Source: Salinilacustrithrix sp003476595
GTDB taxonomy: Bacteria; Actinomycetota; Acidimicrobiia; Acidimicrobiales; Salinilacustritrichaceae
NCBI GenBank assembly: GCA_963972525.1
Contig: CAXAUZ010000001.1
Location: 248,001 to 312,000, forward strand
DNA: 64,000 bases
Reading direction: 5' to 3'
Below are positions 16,753-23,404 of this stretch, one piece after another (within the stretch, counting starts at the first letter, position 1; each line of letters opens with the position of its first letter). The notes under the pieces were generated by a model. The model saw nothing but the letters and a program-made list of their open reading frames with translations, ran no database searches and had not been told where the DNA came from. Both the position numbers and the translations under genes were made by a program.

Positions 16753-17274
16753 TCAGAAGTGGGCAAGGTCGAGCTCCGTCACGACCGCGTCGTCCACGGT
16801 CAGGCCGGCGTCGAGGGAGGCGTCGCCGACGGGGACGATCTCGATGCGGGGGCCGGCGCCGAGGACGAGCACGTCGCGCTCCAGGCCGGCCTCGATGCGC
16901 ACGGCGTGGGGGATGACGATGCGACCCTGGGCGTCGGGCGAGACGAGGTGGGTGCTCGAGAGGAAGCCGCGGACCTGCGTGCTGGTGAGCTCTCCATCGG
17001 AGACCCGCTCGTTCAGCCGATCGACGGCGCGGCGGTAGGTGGGCTCGTCCCAGATGACGGCGCGCCCGTCGAGGACCACGAGGGAACCACCGCCGAGCAG
17101 GGCCTTGCGCATCTGGACCGGCAGGGTCAGCCGGCCCTTGTCGTCGATCGCGTACTCGCCCCGGCCCCGGAACTGGGAGGCGGCGTGGACCGGAGCAGCG
17201 GACGTGGACGCATCAGGGCTCATCAGGGCTGTCGCCCCACTGCGCTCCGTTGTCGTCGCTCCGGTCTCCGCCAT
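16753..17274 (-). CDS. mraZ: Transcriptional regulator MraZ
   Basis: 173 residues from an ATG at 17274. Two SpoVT/AbrB-like half-domains are visible: GRGEYAIDDKGRLTLPVQMRKAL (first DxKGR motif) and LVSPDAQGRIVIPHAVRIEAGL (second DxxGR motif). MraZ rings bind short direct repeats upstream of their own operon and set dcw expression. The N-terminal 30 residues are a Ser/Thr/Ala extension not seen in the core family. The start is favoured because a -10 box sits exactly 7 nt upstream, implying a leaderless mRNA; ATG 17223 is an alternative. Confidence 0.96.
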   Translation of the reverse strand: MAETGATTTERSGATALMSPDASTSAAPVHAASQFRGRGEYAIDDKGRLTLPVQMRKALLGGGSLVVLDGRAVIWDEPTYRRAVDRLNERVSDGELTSTQVRGFLSSTHLVSPDAQGRIVIPHAVRIEAGLERDVLVLGAGPRIEIVPVGDASLDAGLTVDDAVVTELDLAHF

Positions 17275-17281
17275 GCAGGGC

Positions 17282-17311
17282 ACAGTACGTCTATACAGGG
17301 AAGAACGTCAA
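17282..17311 (-). promoter_or_regulatory. mraZ promoter, probably leaderless
   Basis: Minus-strand -35 TTGACG (17306-17311), an 18-bp spacer and -10 TACTGT (17282-17287). Seven bases then separate the -10 from the mraZ ATG at 17274, so transcription would begin at or next to the start codon. No Shine-Dalgarno sequence is present. Confidence 0.65.
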
Positions 17312-17349
17312 CGTCTCAGGGCAGATTGTTACTGGCAAGGGAATCGGCA

Positions 17350-17373
17350 CCACCTGGCGCCACGATCCACCAC
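17350..17373 (-). promoter_or_regulatory. Candidate MraZ operator: three 10-bp-spaced GTGG repeats
   Basis: On the minus strand GTGG occurs at 17370-17373, 17360-17363 and 17350-17353, each separated by 6 nt, so the period is exactly 10 bp. E. coli MraZ binds three TGGG-type direct repeats of the same period upstream of mraZ. The array lies about 76-99 bp upstream of the proposed start of transcription. Function is inferred. Confidence 0.45.
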
Positions 17374-17393
17374 CCGCTGTGTCGCGACTGTTG

Positions 17394-17453
17394 GAAACTG
17401 GCAGTGATCTCGTCGCACGGAAGCCCGTGTGCGACGACCTCACTGCCAGTTTC
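17394..17453. terminator. Long imperfect palindrome between the lplA-like gene and mraZ
   Basis: Outer arms of 14 bp are perfect (17394-17407 with 17440-17453, GAAACTGGCAGTGA and its complement). Inner arms TCGTCGCACGG and CCGTGTGCGACGA pair with a 2-nt bulge around a short loop. It begins 16 bp after the stop of the lplA-like gene, so it most likely ends that transcript and insulates the dcw operon. The T-run is weak. Confidence 0.75.
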
Positions 17454-17469
17454 TTTCCGGGTTGCGCGC

Positions 17470-18126
17470 TCAGCCCAGGGCGGTCACGAGGGCGTCGACC
17501 AGCTGGTCGACGCTGATCGACTCACCGATGCCGGCGCCGACCCCGGCGAGCGCCTCGGGGTCCGGGCGGTCCCGGAGCAGGGCGGCCAGGGGGGCCGGGT
17601 CCCAGCGGACGGGGACCGCGCACTGGAAGCGGGCGCCGGCCCGGGTGCGGCGCTGGCTGATGCCGACGACCTTGGCCTCGCCGAGCAGCACCTCGCCCGG
17701 TCCCCGTCCGGCGAAGCAGACGGTGCCGCCGAGGGGGCCGCAGGCGAGTCGGTCCTCGTGGAGGTGGGTGCCCTCGATCCCCAGCGACGCGAGCGCGTCC
17801 TGCCACGCCCGCCCGACGGGGAGGAAGGCCCGGCCGACGTCGTCGGTCCACAGCTCGTGCCCGCGCGGGACGATCACGTCCACCCAGTGGGGGTCGCCCG
17901 GCCCGACCCACACCGCTCCCCCGCCGCTGCGCCGGCGGGCCACCTCGACGCCGGCGGCGCGGGCGGCGTCCGCGTCGACCACGTCGTCGCGCTGGGTGGA
18001 GCCCAGGACCACGGCGGGCCCGGTGGCCTCCAGCACCCACACGCTCGGCGTCGCGTCGGCCGGCACCTCGAGGGCGTGCAGCTCGGCGGCGGACCCCCGG
18101 TGGTGCTCGACGGCCCAACCGCTCAC
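17470..18126 (-). CDS. Biotin/lipoate A/B ligase-fold protein (LplA-like, short)
   Basis: 218 residues from a GTG overlapping the HNH gene stop (GTGA). Key segments are RRRSGGGAVWVGPGDPHWVDV, matching the RRxSGGGAV ligand loop, and LLGEAKVVGISQRR, matching the K-x-x-G-x-x-Q-R lipoyl-AMP lysine motif. It lacks the C-terminal accessory domain of full LplA, so it may be a lipoate/octanoate transferase or an amidotransferase of the same fold. No lipoylated dehydrogenase subunit gene is nearby. The fold call is firm, the substrate is not known. Confidence 0.8.
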   Translation of the reverse strand: MSGWAVEHHRGSAAELHALEVPADATPSVWVLEATGPAVVLGSTQRDDVVDADAARAAGVEVARRRSGGGAVWVGPGDPHWVDVIVPRGHELWTDDVGRAFLPVGRAWQDALASLGIEGTHLHEDRLACGPLGGTVCFAGRGPGEVLLGEAKVVGISQRRTRAGARFQCAVPVRWDPAPLAALLRDRPDPEALAGVGAGIGESISVDQLVDALVTALG

Positions 18127-18635
18127 GCGGACAGTGCCGGCTCGAGCACGAGGTACGGGTGCCAGTCGTCGGGCACCGCACCGACCGACACCAGGATCCA
18201 CGCGTGGCCGGCGGGGGCTCGGGGCGTGGAGCGCAGCGACATCGAGGTGTCCTGCAGGAGGCGGTCCCGCTTGCGCACGTTGCAGGGCCGGCAGGCGGCC
18301 ACGACGTTCTCCCACGTGTGGGGGCCGCCCTTGGCGCGGGGCACGACGTGGTCGATGGAGTCGGCGGAGTCGCCGCAGTACTGGCAGCGACCACCGTCGC
18401 GGGCGAACACGGCGCGTCGGTTGAGCGCGGCCCGACGGGCGAAGGGGACCTTCACGAAGTGGCGCAGGCGCACGACGGAGGGCACCTCGACGGCGAGGTG
18501 CTCGGAGCGGAGCTGGAGTCCGGACGGGGACACGAGGTCGGCCTTCTCGGCGAGCATGAGCACGGTGGCCCGCCGGGACGAGACCACCGACAGCGGCTCG
18601 TAGGAGGCGTTCAGCACCAGTGCCCGGCCGCTCAT
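18123..18635 (-). CDS. HNH endonuclease family protein
   Basis: 170 residues. The N-terminus MSGRALVLNASYEPLSVVS starts a domain conserved in many actinobacterial HNH proteins. The HNH zinc/metal motif is CQYCGDSADSIDHVVPRAKGG, then WENVVAACRPCN, giving two CxxC pairs and the D-H pair plus Asn. A host role in DNA processing is likely, but no target is known. The ATG overlaps the stop of the 107-residue gene upstream (ATGA), and its own stop overlaps the lplA-like start. Confidence 0.9.
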   Translation of the reverse strand: MSGRALVLNASYEPLSVVSSRRATVLMLAEKADLVSPSGLQLRSEHLAVEVPSVVRLRHFVKVPFARRAALNRRAVFARDGGRCQYCGDSADSIDHVVPRAKGGPHTWENVVAACRPCNVRKRDRLLQDTSMSLRSTPRAPAGHAWILVSVGAVPDDWHPYLVLEPALSA

Positions 18636-18955
18636 CGCAGCTCGGCCCCTCCGCTCCCGAGCGGTGGCGCCGGGCGGGTGGTCTGCGTCCAGGCCAGCCA
18701 GGTGAGCAGGTCCTCGACGTCGATGGCGGCGCCGGCGTCGCCGTAGGCGGTGGTCATCCGGAACCGGAGCCAGGCCCGGTCCGGGACGGGCAGGAACGGG
18801 CGGCGTCGCCACCACCCCGGGGGCACGAGCACCCGCGCCTGGCGGGCGGCAGCCGGCCACAGGCGCGGCCGGCGGACGATGGCGACCGCGACGGCTCCGG
18901 CGCCCGTCCGGCGGCGGCCCGGCGCGGTCAGCTCCGCTGCTGCTGGGCCTTCCAC
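18632..18955 (-). CDS. Small basic conserved-looking protein of unknown function
   Basis: 107 residues. The GTG at 18955 has an AGGAG ribosome site 4-5 nt upstream and overlaps the end of the acyl-CoA dehydrogenase by 28 bp. The stretch RPRLWPAAARQARVLVPPGWWRRRPFLPVPDRAWLRFRMTTAYG (read in pieces) is rich in Arg, Pro and Trp and then continues into an acidic helix DVEDLLTWLAW. I recognise no catalytic motif. Overlap with both neighbours shows it is a real member of a translationally coupled operon. Confidence 0.72.
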   Translation of the reverse strand: MEGPAAAELTAPGRRRTGAGAVAVAIVRRPRLWPAAARQARVLVPPGWWRRRPFLPVPDRAWLRFRMTTAYGDAGAAIDVEDLLTWLAWTQTTRPAPPLGSGGAELR

Positions 18956-20187
18956 GAGGCTCCTGCCCCCTCGGGTCGGGGCTCCTTGGGGAGGCCGAGG
19001 ACCATCTCGCCGACGATGTTGCGCTGGATCTCGCTGGACCCGGCGTAGATGGTGCCGGCCCGGGCGGTGAGGAACGTGCCGACCCACGACGCCGAGTCGT
19101 TGGGGGCGCCGGGGTCGTCGGTCTGGAAGCTCGAGGCCGGGGCGCGCCCGGACGGCACCAGGGCGTCGGCGCCGAGGATGTCGACGGCGAGCTCGGTGAC
19201 CCGGCGGTGGTGCTCGGACCACTGCAGCTTGAACAGGCCCGCCTCCGGGCCGGGGTGCGCGCCGGAGAGGTACGCGGTGAGCGTGCGCCACCCGGACCAC
19301 TTCATGATCTCGACGGTGCTGTGGGCCCGGGCCAGCCGCTGGCGGATGATCGGGTCGCGGTCCAGACCCCGGTCGCGGGCCAGCGCGGTGAGGCGGTCCA
19401 GCTCGATGCGGAACGACACCGGGAACGTGGCTGCCGCGTCGCCGCGCTCGTAGCCGAGCAGGGTCATGGCCACCGCCCAGCCGTTGTTCACGCCGCCGAT
19501 CACGTTCTCCTTGGCGCAGCGGGCGTCGGAGAAGAACACCTCGTTGAACTCGGAGTCGCCGTTGATCATCTCGATCGGGCGGACCTCGACGCCGGGCTGG
19601 TCCATCGGCACGAGCAGGAACGAGATGCCCCGGTGCTTCGGCGCGTCGACGTCGGTGCGGGCCAGCACGAAGATCCAGTCGGCGAGGTGGCCGGCCGAGG
19701 TCCAGATCTTCTGGCCGTTGATCACCCACTCCTCGCCGTCGAGGGTGGCCCGGCAGCCCAGGTTGCCCAGGTCGGAGCCGGCGTTGGGCTCGGAGTACCC
19801 CTGGCACCAGGTGTGCTCGCCGCTGAGGATCTTCGGGATGAACTCCCGCTTCTGCTCCTCGGTGCCCCACTGCAGGATGGTGTTGCCCACCATCTGGATG
19901 CTGAAGGCGTCGTTCGGGCCGCCGGTGGGCACGCCGGCCCTGGCGAACTCCTCGGCCAGCACCACGGTCTCGGTCTCGGTGAGGCCGGGCCCGCCGTACT
20001 CGGTGGGCCAGCGCGGCGCGAGCAGGTTGTTGTCGAACAGCGTCTGGCGCCACCGCATGGTCCACTCGTGGACCTCGTCCGGCGGCAGCGCGCCGATGCC
20101 CTTCCAGTCGGCCGGGAGGTGCTCGGCGAGGAAGGCCTGGACCTTCTCGCGGTACTGCTCGGCCTCGGTCCCCCACGTGGGCTGCAT
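18928..20187 (-). CDS. Acyl-CoA dehydrogenase family flavoprotein
   Basis: 419 residues, the usual size. FAD and substrate-binding segments are CQGYSEPNAGSDLGNLGC, WVINGQKIWTSAGHLADW and the C-terminal TIYAGSSEIQRNIVGEMVLGLP. The medium-chain enzyme position that holds catalytic Glu (Y-E-G) is Y-A-G here, so the base must come from elsewhere, as in many FadE-type actinobacterial enzymes. Reaction: alpha,beta-dehydrogenation of a CoA thioester passing electrons to ETF. The ATG has a CAGACT box 7 nt upstream and no ribosome site. Substrate unknown. Confidence 0.92.
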   Translation of the reverse strand: MQPTWGTEAEQYREKVQAFLAEHLPADWKGIGALPPDEVHEWTMRWRQTLFDNNLLAPRWPTEYGGPGLTETETVVLAEEFARAGVPTGGPNDAFSIQMVGNTILQWGTEEQKREFIPKILSGEHTWCQGYSEPNAGSDLGNLGCRATLDGEEWVINGQKIWTSAGHLADWIFVLARTDVDAPKHRGISFLLVPMDQPGVEVRPIEMINGDSEFNEVFFSDARCAKENVIGGVNNGWAVAMTLLGYERGDAAATFPVSFRIELDRLTALARDRGLDRDPIIRQRLARAHSTVEIMKWSGWRTLTAYLSGAHPGPEAGLFKLQWSEHHRRVTELAVDILGADALVPSGRAPASSFQTDDPGAPNDSASWVGTFLTARAGTIYAGSSEIQRNIVGEMVLGLPKEPRPEGAGASWKAQQQRS

Positions 20188-20228
20188 GGCGGAGAGTCTG
20201 CCACGACCACCCCGGCGCGGACCGGCGG

Positions 20229-21113
20229 TCAGACGATGCCGATGTCGACGCCCCGGGCCCGCAGCGACACCGCTGCGGCGCCGATGAGCGGTCCTGCGTC
20301 GCCGAGGCCGGCGGGGATGACGCGGGTGCCGGCGGAGAACTCGAGGTGGCAGAGGCGGTCGACCTCGGCCTGGGCGGCGGCGAAGAAGGGCTCGCCGTAG
20401 CCGAGGGCGACCGACCCGGCGACCACGGCGAGGCGCAGGTCGAGCAGGTTGGCCACCGACGCGACCGCCCGGCCCACCAGCGTGCCCGCCCGGGTCCGGA
20501 TCGCGGGGGCGGCGTCGGCCGCGGGTGCGCCCGTGCGGCGAGCGATGGCCGTCCCGCTGGCCTCCGACTCGAGCAACCCGGCCGGGTGCCGTTCCCATGC
20601 GTCGGTGCCGTCGAGCACGAAGACGTGCCCGACGTGGCCGGCGTTGCCCGACGCACCCTCCAGCAACCGGCCCCGGCTCACGATCCCGCCGCCCACGCCG
20701 GTCGACACCACCATGGCGAGGAAGTCCTGCTCCCCCGCCGCCGCACCCCGCCAGCCCTCGCCCAGGGCGAGGGCCTTGGCGTCGTTGTCCACGGCGACCG
20801 CCAGGCCCAGCTGCTCGGCGAGGCGGTCCCGCAGCGGGAACGCCTGCCACGCCGGGATGTTCAGGGGCGAGACGGTCGCGCCACCGGCGGTCATCGGCCC
20901 ACCGCAGCCCACGCCGCACGCCTCGATCTCGACGCCAGCGGCGCGAGCGTCGCCCCGGACGCCGGCGACCAGCTCCACCAGGTCGGCGAACAGCGCCTCG
21001 CCGTCCCCGGCCGCGGCCGTGGCCCGCTGGGCCCGGTGGGTCAGGGTGCCGGCGGCGTCGACCACGCCCGCAGCCAGCTTCGTTCCGCCGATGTCGATCG
21101 CGAGGGTCGCCAC
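20229..21113 (-). CDS. ROK-family sugar kinase-like protein without the zinc cysteines
   Basis: 294 residues. The phosphate loop LAIDIGGTKLAAGVVD opens the protein; CGVGCGGPM, VDNDAKALALGEGWRG and VVSTGVGGGIVSRGRL are ROK motifs. The usual CxCGxxGCxE zinc motif is absent: the stretch after GHVGHVF reads VLDGTDAWERHPAGLLESEASG, with no cysteine. It may still phosphorylate a hexose, or have altered specificity. The GTG start at 21113 has a TACCAT -10 box 7 nt upstream and no ribosome site, so it is probably leaderless; ATG 21143 is an alternative. Confidence 0.82.
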   Translation of the reverse strand: MATLAIDIGGTKLAAGVVDAAGTLTHRAQRATAAAGDGEALFADLVELVAGVRGDARAAGVEIEACGVGCGGPMTAGGATVSPLNIPAWQAFPLRDRLAEQLGLAVAVDNDAKALALGEGWRGAAAGEQDFLAMVVSTGVGGGIVSRGRLLEGASGNAGHVGHVFVLDGTDAWERHPAGLLESEASGTAIARRTGAPAADAAPAIRTRAGTLVGRAVASVANLLDLRLAVVAGSVALGYGEPFFAAAQAEVDRLCHLEFSAGTRVIPAGLGDAGPLIGAAAVSLRARGVDIGIV

Positions 21114-21233
21114 GCGGGCGATGGTAGGGACGGTCGCGAGCATCCGACCGGCACCCGGGCGCCGTAGTCTGCGCAGGCGGCGGGGTTCACCGGATCGGCC
21201 GTGCCACGACGACCCAGACGACCAGGAGGACGG

Positions 21234-22211
21234 GTGGCGAGCAGCCAGACAGAGGCGTTGCGAGGGAGCTCGGTGGCCGAGGCGTGCGAGCGCGTCGCCG
21301 ACCAGGTCGAGTCGGTGATCATGGGCAAGCGCTCGGTGATCGACCTGATCCTCGCCGCCCTCCTCGCCGACGGGCACATCCTCCTCGAGGACGTGCCCGG
21401 GGTCGGCAAGACCAGCCTGGCCAAGGCCCTGGCCGCCTCCATCGAGGGCACCTTCGGTCGGGTGCAGTTCACCCCGGACCTGCTGCCCACCGATGTCTCC
21501 GGCGTGACCATCTACCGCCGGGGTCGGGACGAGTTCGAGTTCCGGCCCGGGCCGATCTTCGCCAACATCGTCCTGGCCGACGAGATCAACCGCGCCTCAC
21601 CCAAGACCCAGTCGGCCCTGCTCGAGGCCATGGCCGAGCGCCAGGTCACCGTCGACGGCTCGACGTACCCGCTCGCCGCCCCGTTCCTGGTGATCGCCAC
21701 CCAGAACCCGATCGAGCACGAGGGCACCTTCCCGCTCCCGGACTCCCAGCTCGACCGGTTCCTCGTGCGCATCGAGGTCGGCTACCCCGACGTCGCCGCG
21801 GAGCTCACCATGCTCGACAGCCACGGCTCGGTCGACCCGCTGCTGTCGGTCCGGCCGGTGCTGCACACCGAGGACGTCCTCACGATGCGCCGGGCCGCCG
21901 CCGAGGTGCACGTGGCGCCGGCGCTCAAGCAGTACCTGGTGCAGCTGGCCGACCGCACCCGCGCCCACCCCCAGCTCGAGCTCGGCATGTCTCCCCGGGC
22001 GACGCTGAGCTTCCTGCGCATCGCCCGCGTCTGGGCCGCCATGCGCGACCGCGACTACGCCACGCCCGACGACGTCAAGGCCCTGGCCGTGCCGGTGCTC
22101 GCCCACCGCCTGCTCGTGACGCCCGAGGCCGACCTGCAGGGCGTCACCGCCGCCGACGTGGTGGCCGACGTGCTCGACAGCGTCCCCGTCCCCCGACCCC
22201 GGTCGGCCTGA
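21234..22211 (+). CDS. MoxR family AAA+ ATPase
   Basis: 325 residues. The GTG at 21234 is chosen because AGGAGG lies 4 nt upstream; upstream in-frame starts lack this. Walker A is EDVPGVGKTSLAKAL, Walker B IVLADEINRASPKTQSALLEAM, sensor ATQNPIEHEGTFPLP and arginine finger region LDRFLVRIEVGYP. MoxR ATPases act as chaperones that mature partner complexes. It forms the common triad with a DUF58 protein and a transglutaminase-like membrane protein immediately downstream (gaps of 5 bp and an overlap). Confidence 0.95.
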   Translation: MASSQTEALRGSSVAEACERVADQVESVIMGKRSVIDLILAALLADGHILLEDVPGVGKTSLAKALAASIEGTFGRVQFTPDLLPTDVSGVTIYRRGRDEFEFRPGPIFANIVLADEINRASPKTQSALLEAMAERQVTVDGSTYPLAAPFLVIATQNPIEHEGTFPLPDSQLDRFLVRIEVGYPDVAAELTMLDSHGSVDPLLSVRPVLHTEDVLTMRRAAAEVHVAPALKQYLVQLADRTRAHPQLELGMSPRATLSFLRIARVWAAMRDRDYATPDDVKALAVPVLAHRLLVTPEADLQGVTAADVVADVLDSVPVPRPRSA

Positions 22212-22216
22212 CGAGC

Positions 22217-23404
22217 GTGCGCCCCACCCGCACCGGGTTGGCGGTCGGCATCGCCAGCGCGGCGCTGGTCGTGGCCGGACGCGTGCTCGGCCTCGCGGAG
22301 CTCTACGCCATCGGTGCGGCGGTCGGGCTGCTCGCCCTGGTGTGCGGGCTCTGGGTCGCGCTCCGGCGCCTGGACATCGTCGTGACCCGCAGCGTGCGCC
22401 CGTCGCGCGTCCACGTCGGCAACCCGTGCACGGTCGCCATCCAGGTGCGCAACCGGGCCGGCCGCGCCACCCCGGTGCTGCGGCTGCTCGATCCGGTGAC
22501 GGGCACGGCCGGCGCCGACCTGCTCCTCGCCCCCATCGGCCTGCGGCGCACCACCGACGTCGCCTACCGGCTGCCCACCACCAAGCGGGGCATCGTCACG
22601 GTCGGGCCGATGCAGGTGGCCATGTCCGACCCGTTCGGCCTCGCCAGCACCCGCAACCCGGCCGCGCCCACGGTGGAGGTCACCGTCCTGCCCCGGGTGG
22701 ACGACATCCCCCCGCTTCCCCGCAGCGTGGGCCCCGACCCCGACGGCACGGCGGAGACCGGGTCCCTCGGCCGCTCCGGCGAGGACTTCGCCGCCCTGCG
22801 GCCCTACATCGTCGGCGACGACCTGCGCCGGGTGCACTGGCCGTCCTCGGCACGCACCGGGGACCTGCTCGTGCGCCAGCACGACATCCCCTGGCAGGGA
22901 CGGGTGTGCGTGGTGCTCGACCTGCGCCGGCAGGCCAGCGACGACGTGACCCTGGAGCGGGCGATCTCGGCCGCCGCATCCGTGCTGCGCACCCACCTGC
23001 GCCGGGGCGACCACGTCCGCCTGCTCACCACCACCGGCGTCGACAGCGGCTACGGCGTGGGCGCGTCGCACCTCGACGGCCTGCTCGAGTACCTCGCCGT
23101 CGCGGCGCGCAGCAGCTCGGGTTCGCTGCGCATGGCGATGGAGCTGGTCGAGCGGGGCGCCAGCGGGGCCGTCGTGCTGGTGAGCGGGTCGCTGTCGAGC
23201 GCCGACATGGAGCTGTTCGAGCGCAGCGGCAGCGCCGTGTCGCTGCGCCGGATCGTCCGCTTCGACGGCAGCCAGCGGGTCACGACCCCCCGGCGGACCG
23301 AGGTCCTCGGCATCGGTCCCGGCGAGGAGTTCGCCGCGGCGTGGACCGAGTCGACCGGCGCCACGGCCGGTCGCCGTCGTCGGCGCCGACAGGTGGTCTC
23401 GTGA
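22217..23404 (+). CDS. DUF58 family protein with two N-terminal membrane spans
   Basis: 395 residues from a GTG 5 bp after moxR. Two hydrophobic spans (about residues 6-45) anchor it. The DUF58 core shows GEDFAALRPYIVGDDLRRVHWPSSARTGDLLVRQ, the family signature that precedes a vWA-like fold (VCVVLDLRRQA with a degenerate metal site). DUF58 proteins are partners of MoxR ATPases; molecular role unknown. Its stop overlaps the transglutaminase start. Confidence 0.93.
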   Translation: MRPTRTGLAVGIASAALVVAGRVLGLAELYAIGAAVGLLALVCGLWVALRRLDIVVTRSVRPSRVHVGNPCTVAIQVRNRAGRATPVLRLLDPVTGTAGADLLLAPIGLRRTTDVAYRLPTTKRGIVTVGPMQVAMSDPFGLASTRNPAAPTVEVTVLPRVDDIPPLPRSVGPDPDGTAETGSLGRSGEDFAALRPYIVGDDLRRVHWPSSARTGDLLVRQHDIPWQGRVCVVLDLRRQASDDVTLERAISAAASVLRTHLRRGDHVRLLTTTGVDSGYGVGASHLDGLLEYLAVAARSSSGSLRMAMELVERGASGAVVLVSGSLSSADMELFERSGSAVSLRRIVRFDGSQRVTTPRRTEVLGIGPGEEFAAAWTESTGATAGRRRRRRQVVS

